The notes under the pieces were generated by a model. That model was not told where the DNA came from and made no database searches. It saw only the letters and a list, made by a program, of their open reading frames with translations. From an uncultured Sulfitobacter sp. (GTDB lineage: Bacteria > Pseudomonadota > Alphaproteobacteria > Rhodobacterales > Rhodobacteraceae), in the NCBI GenBank assembly GCA_937138475.1, contig CAKZPD010000017.1, forward strand, positions 1 through 64,000: a DNA stretch of 64,000 nucleotides, read 5' to 3'. The position numbers were made by a program, and so were the translations under genes. Of the stretch, positions 33,108 through 41,537 are shown piece by piece (position 1 is the stretch's first letter; every line of letters starts with the position of its first letter).

Positions 33108-35447
33108 ATGAGCAGTTTCGATGAAATGGACGCCTTTGAGGGCGCTTCGCTGTCCGCGCGTGCTATGGCTGCGCGCCCGCAACCCTATCTTGAGGGGCTG
33201 AACCCCGCCCAGCGCGCCGCGGTTGAACATCTGGACGGCCCGGTGCTGATGCTGGCAGGAGCCGGCACCGGCAAGACCCGCGCCCTGACAGCGCGAATCG
33301 TTCATCTGCTGAACACAGGCCGGGCGCGCCCCAATGAAATTCTGGCGGTTACTTTCACCAACAAAGCCGCGCGGGAAATGAAAACCCGCGTCGCTGCGAT
33401 GTTGGGACAAGATATCGAAGGCATGCCCTGGCTGGGCACGTTCCATTCGATCTGTGTCAAGCTGTTGCGCCGCCACGCCGAGCTGGTTGGGTTGAAATCA
33501 AATTTCACCATTCTGGACACTGATGATCAGCTGCGCTTGTTGAAACAATTGATCCGCGCAGAAGGGATTGACGACAAACGCTGGCCGGCGCGCCATCTGG
33601 CCGGGATCATCGACGGTTGGAAAAACCGCGCACTGACCCCCGATCGCATCCCCAGCAGCGATGCCGGGGCCTATAACCATCAGGGGCCGGCGCTTTATGC
33701 ACAATACCAGACGCGCCTGCGCGAGCTGAACGCCACCGATTTTGGCGATCTGCTGCTGCATATGGTGGTGATCTTTCAGACCCACCCGGATATTTTGACC
33801 CAATATCAGCGTTGGTTCCGGTTTGTGCTGGTGGATGAATACCAGGACACGAATGTGGCGCAATATCTGTGGCTGCGTCTGCTGGCCGGTGGTCACAAAA
33901 ACATTTGCTGTGTGGGGGATGACGATCAGTCGATCTATGGCTGGCGCGGCGCCGAGGTCGGCAATATCTTGCGGTTTGAACAAGATTTTCCCGGCGCCCA
34001 TGTGGTGCGGCTTGAACAGAACTATCGGTCGACACCGCATATTCTGGCGGCGGCCTCGGGGGTTATTCAGGGCAATCAGGGCCGCTTGGGTAAAACCCTT
34101 TGGACCGAAACCCAAGAAGGCGAAAAATTGCGCCTGATCGGCCATTGGGATGGCGAAGAAGAAGCCCGGTGGATCGGCGACGAAATCGAAGCAGCCCAGC
34201 GCGGCACAAGGGGTATGGCACCCGTGTCGCTGGATCAGATGGCGATCTTGGTGCGGGCCTCGCACCAGATGCGCGCCTTTGAGGATCGTTTTTTGACCAT
34301 CGGCTTGCCCTATCGTGTCATAGGCGGGCCGCGGTTTTATGAACGCATGGAAATTCGCGATGCCATGGCCTATTTCCGGGTTGTGACCAGCCCGGATGAC
34401 GATCTGGCCTTTGAGCGGATCGTCAATACGCCCAAACGCGGGCTGGGCGAACGGGCGCAACAAAATATTCAGCGTTTGGCACGCAGCAACGGTGTATCGC
34501 TTGTCGAAGGCGCAAGGCTGTTGCTTGAGACCAAGGGAATCACCGGCAAGGGGGGCAAGGCCCTGGCCGAATTGATCCAAGGCATTGACCGTTGGGCCTT
34601 GGCCTGCCGCAACGCCGGGCAAAGCCATGTCGAACTGGCCGAGATCATTCTGGACGAAAGCGGCTATACCGCGCATTGGCAAAACGACAAAACCCCCGAG
34701 GCACCAGGCCGGCTGGAAAACCTGAAAGAGCTGGTCAAAGCGCTTGAGCAGTTTGAAAATCTGCAAGGTTTCTTGGAACATGTCAGCCTGATCATGGACA
34801 ATGAAACCGATGACGGTGGCGCCAAAGTGTCGATCATGACCCTTCACGCCGCCAAGGGGCTTGAATTTCCGGTCGTGTTTCTGCCCGGATGGGAAGACGG
34901 GCTGTTTCCGTCCCAACGTTCGATGGATGAAAGCGGGGTCAAGGGCCTCGAGGAAGAGCGCCGCCTGGCCTATGTCGGTATCACCCGCGCCGAACAGGTC
35001 TGCACCGTGTCCTTTGCCGCCAATCGGCGGGTGTTTGGGCAATGGCAATCTGCGCTGCCCTCGCGGTTCATAGACGAGCTGCCAGCGGCCCATGTCGATG
35101 TGCTGACCCCGCCCGGCCTTTATGGCGGGGGCTATGGTGCGGCCGCGCCGTCACGGCTGCATGATTCGGCGGCCGAGGCCGATGTCTATAATTCCCCCGG
35201 CTGGCGCCGTCTTCAGGCGCGTTCCGGTCAGCGTTCTGCCCATCAACAACCCAAAGCCAGCGCCACCATTATAGATGCCGAAGCCGTGGCGCGATTTGAA
35301 ATTGGCACGCGGGTTTTTCACCAAAAGTTCGGCTATGGCCGGGTGACGGCGGTCGATGCCGACAAGTTGGAGATCGCATTTGAAAAAGCGGGCACCAAAA
35401 AGGTGGTGGCCCGTTTTGTCGATCCTGCGGATGATCTGCCGTTCTAA
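33108..35447 (+). CDS. uvrD: UvrD/PcrA-type ATP-dependent DNA helicase
   Basis: A 779-aa superfamily 1A helicase. Motifs in order: Q motif LNPAQRAAVEHLDGPVLMLA, Walker A GAGTGKTRAL (about 49-58), TFTNKAAREM, Walker B VDEYQDTN, GDDDQSIYGWRGAE, LEQNYRS, and motif VI YVGITRAEQ. The C-terminal 50 residues form a PcrA-like Tudor domain (FHQKFGYGRVTAVDADKLEI). Functions in nucleotide excision and mismatch repair and in removal of RecA or RNA polymerase. The SOS box directly upstream implies LexA control. 212 bp follow before the next gene. Confidence 0.95.
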   Translation: MSSFDEMDAFEGASLSARAMAARPQPYLEGLNPAQRAAVEHLDGPVLMLAGAGTGKTRALTARIVHLLNTGRARPNEILAVTFTNKAAREMKTRVAAMLGQDIEGMPWLGTFHSICVKLLRRHAELVGLKSNFTILDTDDQLRLLKQLIRAEGIDDKRWPARHLAGIIDGWKNRALTPDRIPSSDAGAYNHQGPALYAQYQTRLRELNATDFGDLLLHMVVIFQTHPDILTQYQRWFRFVLVDEYQDTNVAQYLWLRLLAGGHKNICCVGDDDQSIYGWRGAEVGNILRFEQDFPGAHVVRLEQNYRSTPHILAAASGVIQGNQGRLGKTLWTETQEGEKLRLIGHWDGEEEARWIGDEIEAAQRGTRGMAPVSLDQMAILVRASHQMRAFEDRFLTIGLPYRVIGGPRFYERMEIRDAMAYFRVVTSPDDDLAFERIVNTPKRGLGERAQQNIQRLARSNGVSLVEGARLLLETKGITGKGGKALAELIQGIDRWALACRNAGQSHVELAEIILDESGYTAHWQNDKTPEAPGRLENLKELVKALEQFENLQGFLEHVSLIMDNETDDGGAKVSIMTLHAAKGLEFPVVFLPGWEDGLFPSQRSMDESGVKGLEEERRLAYVGITRAEQVCTVSFAANRRVFGQWQSALPSRFIDELPAAHVDVLTPPGLYGGGYGAAAPSRLHDSAAEADVYNSPGWRRLQARSGQRSAHQQPKASATIIDAEAVARFEIGTRVFHQKFGYGRVTAVDADKLEIAFEKAGTKKVVARFVDPADDLPF

Positions 35448-35556
35448 GACGGCGCCGCATTGATCGCGATACCTGTGCCGGGCTGGCCGGGCCGTTTGCT
35501 AAGACGGCCAAGCGCCGCTTTGCAAAGCGATCAGGCGATTTTGAAAACGAGGTTAT

Positions 35557-35645
35557 ACAAATAAGAACGGCGGCCCCAGGGAGGAGGGGGCCGCCGTCTT
35601 TGTTCACCAACAAGATCAGGGAGGAGGAATATCTTATCGGTGAAT
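35557..35645 (-). ncRNA. CcsR/'cuckoo'-type small RNA: two hairpins with CCUCCUCCC loops
   Basis: Directly downstream of the DUF1127 gene the minus strand has two hairpins with the same loop. The first (35612-35635) has stem AAGAT/ATCTT and loop ATTCCTCCTCCCTG. The second (35567-35597) has a perfect 11-bp stem ACGGCGGCCCC/GGGGCCGCCGT and loop CTCCTCCCT, followed by TCTTATTTG, so it doubles as a terminator. The CCUCCUCCC loop is anti-Shine-Dalgarno-like. In Rhodobacter sphaeroides the CcsR1-4 (RSs0680) RNAs have two such hairpins behind a DUF1127 gene (RSP_6037) and respond to oxidative stress; the same is known as the cuckoo RNA family. Boundaries are approximate. Confidence 0.8.
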
Positions 35646-35659
35646 TCCGGTCAGCGCGA

Positions 35660-35893
35660 TCAGGCGTGCTGTCCGTATGCTGTTTCAAAGGCAATGCGGC
35701 GAATGTCGCTGCGGGCGATGCCCAGATCGTTCAGATCACGGGTGCTCAGGTTGCTCAGCTCGGTCAGGGTTGTGCGATACATGCGGCGCTTGGCGGCACG
35801 TTGATAAAGGGCGGATGCTGCATGCGAAAGCGCCGCCGATGCGCGCTCTACCAGGCTGAGGGAAGGGTTTGAGATGTCGTTGTAAAAAGCCAT
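35660..35893 (-). CDS. DUF1127 domain small protein (CcaF1-like)
   Basis: A 77-aa protein starting MAFYNDISNPSLSLVERASA. The C-terminal half is the DUF1127 motif: MYRTTLTELSNLSTRDLNDL, then GIARSDIRRIAFETAYG. It is basic and helical; in Rhodobacter sphaeroides the equivalent protein acts in RNA turnover with the CcsR RNAs. An in-frame ATG eight codons upstream (35917) is possible; neither start has a strong Shine-Dalgarno. The two-hairpin RNA follows the stop, suggesting one transcript processed into mRNA and sRNA. Confidence 0.85.
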   Translation of the reverse strand: MAFYNDISNPSLSLVERASAALSHAASALYQRAAKRRMYRTTLTELSNLSTRDLNDLGIARSDIRRIAFETAYGQHA

Positions 35894-36091
35894 TTGCTTG
35901 CCGCCGTTCATGTTCATTTCGATGGCGGCTATATCGCGCCGATGCTGCAACTGCACAACACACAGCTTGTCATTGCCGCTATGCAGCAATTGCATAGGAT
36001 GCCGCAACGGTTGAGAAATTTCTCTGTGGGGTTGCTTTCGCCGGTAAAGCTGCCATGTCAAACGACGAGTGCCGAACGGAAAGGACGACCC

Positions 36092-37165
36092 ATGCCTGTG
36101 ACCAAATCCCAAGTCGAAGACGCGCTGCAAGCGCTGCATCTGCCTGACGGGCGCAGCATCATTGCCCATGATCTGATCCGGGCGTTGACGATCGACGGCA
36201 CGGCCGTGCGCTTTGTGATCGAGGCACCGTCGCCCGAAGTTGCCGCACAGATGGGACCGCTGCGCGATGCGGCCGAAAAGATCGTGCGCGGGATGGATGG
36301 TGTGGATCAGGTCAGCGTCGCCTTGACCGCGCATGGGCCGGCGGCCAAGCCATCGGCGCCGCCCAGCCTTAAGATAGGCGGTCATCCCAAGCCGCAGGCG
36401 GCCCCAAGCAAGCCGACGGGCGTTCAGCGCATCTTGGCCATCGGGTCCGGCAAGGGCGGGGTAGGCAAATCCACGGTTTCATCGAACCTGGCGGTGGCCT
36501 TGGCGCGCGCCGGGCGTAAGGTGGGCCTGTTGGATGCGGATATCTATGGCCCCAGTCAACCGCGCATGATGGGGATCAACAAACGCCCGGCCAGCCCGGA
36601 TGGCAAGACCATTATTCCCTTGCAGGCCCATGGCGTCACGATGATGTCCATTGGTTTCATGTTGGAAGAAGGCAAGGCCGTGGTTTGGCGTGGGCCGATG
36701 TTGATGGGGGCGCTGCAACAGATGCTGGGGCAGGTCGAATGGGGCGAGTTGGACGTTCTGATCGTCGATTTGCCACCCGGCACCGGGGACGTTCAACTGA
36801 CCCTGTGCACCAAATCAGAGCTGACCGGCGCCATCGTGGTCAGCACCCCGCAGGACGTAGCGTTGATCGACGCTCGCAAGGCCATTGACATGTTCGCCAC
36901 GCTCAAGACGCCGGTCCTGGGCCTGATCGAAAACATGAGCAGCTTTGTCTGCCCGGACTGTGGCACGCAAAGCCATATCTTTGGGCATGGCGGCGTCGCG
37001 GACGAGGCCAAGGCATTGGGTCTGCCGCTGTTGGGGACTTTGCCGATTGATCTGGAAACCCGCCTGGCCGGCGACGCCGGTCAGCCGATTGCAGCGGGTG
37101 ACAGCCCAATGGCCCAGGCCTATGCGCAGATTGCCAAAGGGTTGATCGACGGCGGTATGGCCTAA
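36092..37165 (+). CDS. mrp: Mrp/NBP35 family iron-sulfur cluster carrier ATPase (ApbC)
   Basis: The ATG at 36092 (AAAGGACG upstream) gives 357 aa. A MIP18-like domain covers about 1-90. The P-loop ATPase domain has the deviant Walker A GSGKGGVGKSTVSSNLAVAL, the switch LDADIYGPSQPRMMG, and VDLPPGTGDVQL. The cluster CxxC is SSFVCPDCGTQ. It carries and inserts [4Fe-4S] clusters. Divergent from the DUF1127 gene by 198 bp. It is the last gene before the dcw leader and is not an obvious part of that operon. Confidence 0.95.
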   Translation: MPVTKSQVEDALQALHLPDGRSIIAHDLIRALTIDGTAVRFVIEAPSPEVAAQMGPLRDAAEKIVRGMDGVDQVSVALTAHGPAAKPSAPPSLKIGGHPKPQAAPSKPTGVQRILAIGSGKGGVGKSTVSSNLAVALARAGRKVGLLDADIYGPSQPRMMGINKRPASPDGKTIIPLQAHGVTMMSIGFMLEEGKAVVWRGPMLMGALQQMLGQVEWGELDVLIVDLPPGTGDVQLTLCTKSELTGAIVVSTPQDVALIDARKAIDMFATLKTPVLGLIENMSSFVCPDCGTQSHIFGHGGVADEAKALGLPLLGTLPIDLETRLAGDAGQPIAAGDSPMAQAYAQIAKGLIDGGMA

Positions 37166-37205
37166 GCTGCGGCCATACCCCATTTTGGGCTGCGCGCGCG
37201 GGCTG

Positions 37206-37220
37206 TGGGAAACCATGGGA
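37206..37220 (+). promoter_or_regulatory. TGGG pair, MraZ-box-like array 1
   Basis: TGGGA at 37206 and 37216, exactly 10 bp apart, with a further TGGG at 37186 (20 bp earlier). MraZ of E. coli binds TGGGN repeats separated by five bases, that is, a 10-bp period. This site is about 620 bp upstream of mraZ, so it may be the distal part of the regulatory region or coincidental. Confidence 0.4.
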
Positions 37221-37332
37221 CGCGCGCCGATTTGATCAATAACTGCGGGTTGTTCCGAATCACTTTGGCACCACCCACGGGAATACCCTGCCGATATTCG
37301 CGGGTTGCGGCGGAACAAAAGGTCAACATGCC

Positions 37333-37341
37333 TGTGGATAA
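37333..37341 (+). promoter_or_regulatory. perfect DnaA box (TGTGGATAA)
   Basis: TGTGGATAA is the exact complement of the DnaA consensus TTATCCACA. It stands alone in the dcw leader, 20 bases before TGGG array 2. It may couple DnaA level to division gene expression; by itself it does not make an origin. Confidence 0.45.
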
Positions 37342-37360
37342 CTTTGTGGGTTAAAATCTT

Positions 37361-37375
37361 TGGGAATTCATGGGA
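37361..37375 (+). promoter_or_regulatory. TGGG pair, MraZ-box-like array 2
   Basis: TGGGA at 37361 and 37371, 10 bp apart, with a loose extra TGGG at 37347. The core TGGGAATTCATGGGA closely resembles array 1 (TGGGAAACCATGGGA). Consistent with MraZ autoregulation of mraZ and the dcw genes. Confidence 0.5.
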
Positions 37376-37531
37376 AAACGTGCTGCCCCCGCAATTGATC
37401 AATATATAGATTTATCTTACCATAAAAGCACAACTTAAGGGATATTTTTCCAGATTCTTGCCGCGATATGCACGGGAATCGCCATGTGCAAAAATATAAC
37501 ACAAACAATTTTTCCAAAATTTTTGTTGCCA

Positions 37532-37555
37532 CCCATGATTTCCCATGGCATCCCT
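37532..37555 (-). promoter_or_regulatory. triple TGGG-type array, MraZ-box-like array 3 (minus strand)
   Basis: Read on the minus strand there are three boxes at a strict 10-bp period: AGGGA, TGGGA, TGGGT (complement of CCCT at 37552, CCCA at 37542, CCCA at 37532). Three repeats match the number at the E. coli mraZ promoter. The orientation is opposite to arrays 1 and 2. It lies about 280 bp upstream of the mraZ start. Confidence 0.5.
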
Positions 37556-37834
37556 TCATCTATCAGATGAGAACGAGACCGGGGCACCAAACGACCCCAC
37601 GGACAAAAAACTCTAGCAGGTTCATACAGGCTCCTCGCTTTCATCCGACACGAAGGCCGACGCATCAGCGAGCAGACATCCCCCCAGGTGACGCATGCGT
37701 TCGGATCTTTTCCCGCCCAGCGGGCTAAGAACGGCGGGTTGGTCAGTGGCAGCAGATCAACCCGCCGATTTTGTTTCGGGGTTTGCGTGATTGCGCGTGA
37801 CCCCAAGGCAGGCGCAAAAAGAAAAGGCAGGGAC

Positions 37835-38338
37835 GTGGGCCGCAGGTTCAGAGGCGAAAGCCAGCACAAGGTGGACAACAAGGGGCGGGTATCAATTCCG
37901 GCCTCGTTTCGCCGTGTGATCGAAGCCTCGGACCCAAATTGGACCGCCGGCGCCACGCCTGAACTGGTGATCGTTTACGGGGATCACCGCCGCGACTATC
38001 TGGAATGCTATACCATCGAAGCCATCGAAGAGGTCGACAGCAAAATCGACGCTTTGCCGCGCGGCGCGATGGAGCGCAAAATGCTGCAACGCTTGTTTCA
38101 TGGGCAGTCGTTTCCAACATCGGTGGATGAAACCGGGCGCCTTGTTCTGCCGGCCAAGTTGCGGGCCAAGATCGACCTGGACGGCGAGGCCTTCTTTATC
38201 GCGGCGGGGGATACGTTCCAGATCTGGAAGCCCCAGACCTATGAGGCCCAAGAAGCGGCCCGCACCGAAGAATGGCTGGACAAATTGCCCGAAGATTTCG
38301 ATCCGCTCGAATTTTTGGATGGCGCGCAAGGGGGCTAA
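37835..38338 (+). CDS. mraZ: transcriptional regulator MraZ
   Basis: A 167-aa protein with two SpoVT-AbrB-like domains: RFRGESQHKVDNKGRVSIPA near the start and the repeat TSVDETGRLVLPAKLRAKID in the second half. GTG at 37835 is preferred, giving the conserved start GRRFRGESQ; the frame is open further upstream but unconserved. MraZ forms an oligomeric ring, binds TGGGN repeats and represses its own operon. First gene of the dcw cluster; rsmH starts 3 bp after its stop. Confidence 0.93.
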   Translation: MGRRFRGESQHKVDNKGRVSIPASFRRVIEASDPNWTAGATPELVIVYGDHRRDYLECYTIEAIEEVDSKIDALPRGAMERKMLQRLFHGQSFPTSVDETGRLVLPAKLRAKIDLDGEAFFIAAGDTFQIWKPQTYEAQEAARTEEWLDKLPEDFDPLEFLDGAQGG

Positions 38339-38341
38339 GGG

Positions 38342-39382
38342 ATGGCAGACGCCCGGTCATCAGGCCCGAAATCAGGCTCAGAAGCAGGCTTGGAAACCGG
38401 CACGCAATCAGGTGCGGATGCGCCGCATATTCCGGTATTGCTGTCGGCCATTCTTGGGGCTGTGGCCCCGGTGCATGGTGTTTGGCTGGATGGCACCTTT
38501 GGGGCGGGCGGTTACACGCGCGGCTTTCTTGACGCCGGGGCGGCCAAGGTCATCGCCGTGGATCGTGATCCGTTGGCGTTTCAGATGGCGGCAGAGTGGG
38601 CGCCCGGCTATGGCGCGCGCTTGGTTCAGCAACAAGGCGTTTTTTCCCGCATGGATGACTATGCGCAGGATCTGGACGGTGTCGTTCTGGATCTTGGCGT
38701 TTCTTCGATGCAGCTTGACCAGGCCGAGCGGGGCTTTTCGTTCATGCGTGACGGGCCGCTGGATATGCGGATGTCTCAGCAGGGGGTCTCGGCGGCGGAT
38801 ATCGTCAACACTGCCGAAGAATCGGTCATTGCCAATATCTTGTTCCAGTTCGGCGAAGAACGCGCCAGCCGCCGCATCGCCCGCGAAATTGTCCGGGCGC
38901 GCACCATTGCGCCGCTGACCCGCACCAAGGCGCTTGCCGATTTGGTCGAAGGTTGCCTGCCGCGCGCCAAACCCGGTCAGTCCCATCCGGCGACACGCAG
39001 CTTTCAGGCGCTGCGCATCGCTGTGAACAACGAATACCAAGAACTGTTTGCCGGGCTTATGGCCGCCGAACGCGCGTTGAAACCTGGTGGGCAATTGGCC
39101 GTCGTGACGTTTCATTCCGTCGAGGACCGCATGGTCAAACGGTTCCTGACAGCGCGGTCGAACGCCGGGGGGAATGCCAACCGCTTTGCGCCGCAGGTTC
39201 AGCAGGATGCGCCACGCTTTACCTTGAAATCCCGCAAGGCCATCGTCGCCGACGCAGCCGAGATCGCGCAAAACCCGCGCGCCCGGTCGGCAAAACTGCG
39301 GGTTGCCGTGCGCACGGATGCGCCTGCGGGCGCTGTGGATGCCAAGCTGCTTGGGATGCCGCAAGTTAAGGAATGGCTTTGA
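38342..39382 (+). CDS. rsmH: 16S rRNA (cytosine-N4) methyltransferase RsmH
   Basis: A 346-aa SAM-dependent methyltransferase (MraW). Core motifs are [39 protein letters not shown], and [20 protein letters not shown]. It methylates C1402 of 16S rRNA. The first 28 residues before HIPVLL form a Ser/Gly/Ala-rich extension that is longer than in most homologues, and a downstream start is not obvious. Overlaps ftsL by TGATG. Confidence 0.95.
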   Translation: MADARSSGPKSGSEAGLETGTQSGADAPHIPVLLSAILGAVAPVHGVWLDGTFGAGGYTRGFLDAGAAKVIAVDRDPLAFQMAAEWAPGYGARLVQQQGVFSRMDDYAQDLDGVVLDLGVSSMQLDQAERGFSFMRDGPLDMRMSQQGVSAADIVNTAEESVIANILFQFGEERASRRIAREIVRARTIAPLTRTKALADLVEGCLPRAKPGQSHPATRSFQALRIAVNNEYQELFAGLMAAERALKPGGQLAVVTFHSVEDRMVKRFLTARSNAGGNANRFAPQVQQDAPRFTLKSRKAIVADAAEIAQNPRARSAKLRVAVRTDAPAGAVDAKLLGMPQVKEWL

Positions 39383-39738
39383 TGCGCAGCTTTTTGTCGG
39401 TGATGGCGACGCTTGGTATGATTGGTCTGGCGTTCTGGGCCTATCAACAGAACTATGCGACGCAGGCGGCGCTGAACAAAACCGAAGATCTGCGCCGCGA
39501 AATCCGCGAGGTTCATATGCGCCTGGCGGTGTTGCGGGCAGAGTGGGCCTATTTGAACCGCCCGGACCGGCTGCGCGATCTGGCGGATATCAATTTTGAC
39601 CGTCTTGGCCTTTTGCCTCTGGATCCCGAACAATTTGGCCGCATCGACGAGGTGGCCTATCCGCCGCAGCCGGTGCTGCCGATCACGGATCCGATTGAGG
39701 TGTCGGGCCGCAACGCCCCGCAGGAGACAGACGAGTGA
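39382..39738 (+). CDS. ftsL: cell division protein FtsL
   Basis: A 118-aa bitopic protein. One transmembrane helix lies at about residues 3-21 (SFLSVMATLGMIGLAFWAY), then a periplasmic coiled coil (KTEDLRREIREVHMRLAVLR). The C-terminal part is Pro-rich. Sequence conservation of FtsL is low; the topology and position between rsmH and ftsI support the call. The ATG at 39382 overlaps the rsmH stop; an ATG three codons earlier is less coupled. Confidence 0.88.
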   Translation: MRSFLSVMATLGMIGLAFWAYQQNYATQAALNKTEDLRREIREVHMRLAVLRAEWAYLNRPDRLRDLADINFDRLGLLPLDPEQFGRIDEVAYPPQPVLPITDPIEVSGRNAPQETDE

Positions 39739-41519
39739 TCCGCACGCCGCTTCGTCCTTTGGCCCGAATTCTTGAGGCCCGCAACCGCGGAGAAGACCCC
39801 CGCACGATCGAGCACGAGAACCTGCGCTTGCGTCACGAGGTCATGCATGATGCCGCCCGCGCCCGTGCCGAAGGGCGCCTTTTGGTGTTGGGGGTATTTT
39901 TTCTTTGTGCGTTTATGGTTGTCGGCGTGCGGATCGGCATGTTGGCCACCTCTGAACCGGTAGAGCCGCGGGCCGAAAGCACCGGCGCGGCCATCAGCGC
40001 GTCGCGGGCGGATATCGTGGACCGTAACGGAAATTTGCTGGCGACCAACTTTGAAACCCACGCGCTTTATGCGCAGACGCGCCAGTTGATCGACCCGCAG
40101 ACCGCAGCCACCAAGCTGGCGCAGATTTTCCCGGATCTTGATGCGCAGAAGCTGCTGAGCGATTTCACCGGGCGGCGTAAATTCCTGTGGATCAAGCGCA
40201 AGATCAGTCCGGAACAGATGCAGGCCGTGCATGACATCGGCGATCCGGGTCTTTTGTTCGGCCCGCGCGAGATGCGGCTTTACCCCAATGGTCGCCTGGC
40301 GGCCCATGTGTTGGGCGGTGCCGGGTTTGGTGTCGAAGGTGTCAGCGCCGCCGAGGTGATTGGCGTAGCGGGTGTTGAAAAGCAATTCGACGAATATTTG
40401 CGCGATCCGGCCAATGGCAACAAGCCGCTTGAGCTGTCTTTGGATTTGACCATTCAGGCCGCCGCCGAACGGGTGCTGGATGGTGGCATGAAGCTGATGA
40501 ATGCCAAGGGCGCCACCTCGGTTTTGATGGATGTGCACAGCGGCGAGGTGATCAGCGTTGTGTCGCTGCCCAGCTTTGATCCCAATGACCGCCCGCGCCC
40601 AGCAGTGCGCGGTGATGCCTCGGATAGCCCGTTGTTCAACCGTTCGGTGCAGGGGGTGTATGAACTGGGATCGGTGTTCAAGATTTTCACCGCTGCGCAG
40701 GCGATTGATATGGGTCTGGTCGAGGCATCGACCATCGTTGATACCAGCGGGCCGATGAAGGTCGGCGGTTACCGCATCGGGGAATTCCGCAACAAGAACT
40801 ATGGCAAGATCAGCGTCGCAGATGTGATTGTTCACAGCTCGAACCGGGGCACTGGCCGTTTGGCCTTGCAGATCGGCGCCGAGAACCAGCAGGCGTTTTT
40901 GAAAAGCCTCGGGTTGTTTGAGGCCACCCCCTTTGAGATTGTCGAGGCCACCGGCGGCAAGCCGCTTTTGCCACCCAGATGGGGCGAGCTTAGCAGTGTG
41001 ACCGTGTCGTATGGGCATGGGATTTCGACATCGCCCATGCATTTGGCGGCCGCTTACAGCGCCATTGCCAATGGCGGGCGCATGGTGGCACCGACGATCC
41101 TTAGGCAACCTGGGCCGCGTTTGGGCCAGCGGGTGATGTCGGAACATGCGGCGGCCTCGGCGCGGGCGATGCTGCGCAAGGTCGTGACCTCGGGCACCGC
41201 CAGCTTTGGCGAGGTCAAAGGCTATGCGGTGGGTGGCAAGACCGGCACGGCAGATAAACCGCGCCCGCAAGGGGGGTATTTTGAGGACAAGGTGATCGCA
41301 ACCTTTGCCACAGTCTTTCCGGCGCATGATCCCAAATATGTGCTGATCGTGACCCTGGATGAACCGGTCGAGACATCGGGCGACAAGCCGCGCCGCACGG
41401 CGGGCTGGACGGCGGTGCCGGTTGCGGCGGAAATGGTGCGCCGGATTGCGCCTCTCTTGGGGTTGCGTCCGGGCGTTGAACCGCGCGAAATGGCGGGTAT
41501 AACGCTGACCAGCAACTAG
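39735..41519 (+). CDS. ftsI: septal peptidoglycan transpeptidase FtsI (PBP3)
   Basis: A 594-aa class B penicillin-binding protein. The start is GTG at 39735 (overlapping the ftsL stop as GTGA, CAGGAG upstream). A single transmembrane helix lies near residues 48-68 (LLVLGVFFLCAFMVVGVRIG). Transpeptidase motifs: SVFK with Ser313 nucleophile, SSN at about 368-370, KTGT at about 502-505. It crosslinks septal peptidoglycan with FtsW as glycosyltransferase partner. Complete. Confidence 0.96.
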   Translation: MIRTPLRPLARILEARNRGEDPRTIEHENLRLRHEVMHDAARARAEGRLLVLGVFFLCAFMVVGVRIGMLATSEPVEPRAESTGAAISASRADIVDRNGNLLATNFETHALYAQTRQLIDPQTAATKLAQIFPDLDAQKLLSDFTGRRKFLWIKRKISPEQMQAVHDIGDPGLLFGPREMRLYPNGRLAAHVLGGAGFGVEGVSAAEVIGVAGVEKQFDEYLRDPANGNKPLELSLDLTIQAAAERVLDGGMKLMNAKGATSVLMDVHSGEVISVVSLPSFDPNDRPRPAVRGDASDSPLFNRSVQGVYELGSVFKIFTAAQAIDMGLVEASTIVDTSGPMKVGGYRIGEFRNKNYGKISVADVIVHSSNRGTGRLALQIGAENQQAFLKSLGLFEATPFEIVEATGGKPLLPPRWGELSSVTVSYGHGISTSPMHLAAAYSAIANGGRMVAPTILRQPGPRLGQRVMSEHAAASARAMLRKVVTSGTASFGEVKGYAVGGKTGTADKPRPQGGYFEDKVIATFATVFPAHDPKYVLIVTLDEPVETSGDKPRRTAGWTAVPVAAEMVRRIAPLLGLRPGVEPREMAGITLTSN

Positions 41520-41537
41520 CCCAAAGGGCCGATCTTT

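Larger units (their letters stand above)
37166..37834. other. 669-bp AT-rich leader upstream of the dcw cluster, no gene
   Basis: No convincing protein frame occurs here. The stretch 37390-37535 is markedly AT-rich against the GC-rich surroundings (for example ATCAATATATAGATTTATC). It holds three TGGG arrays, a perfect DnaA-type box and presumably the mraZ promoter, each listed separately. Long leaders of this kind could allow several inputs to dcw expression. Confidence 0.6.

Noticed and set aside
33498..35093. 531-aa open frame on the minus strand
   Set aside because: Antisense to the intact helicase gene; no recognisable motif.
37166..37834. Possible chromosomal or plasmid replication origin
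   Set aside because: Only one DnaA box, no rep/par genes and no box cluster; a regulatory leader explains it better.
37435..37956. 173-aa minus-strand frame across the dcw leader and mraZ start
   Set aside because: No start context, no motif, overlaps mraZ, and crosses the AT-rich leader with odd composition.
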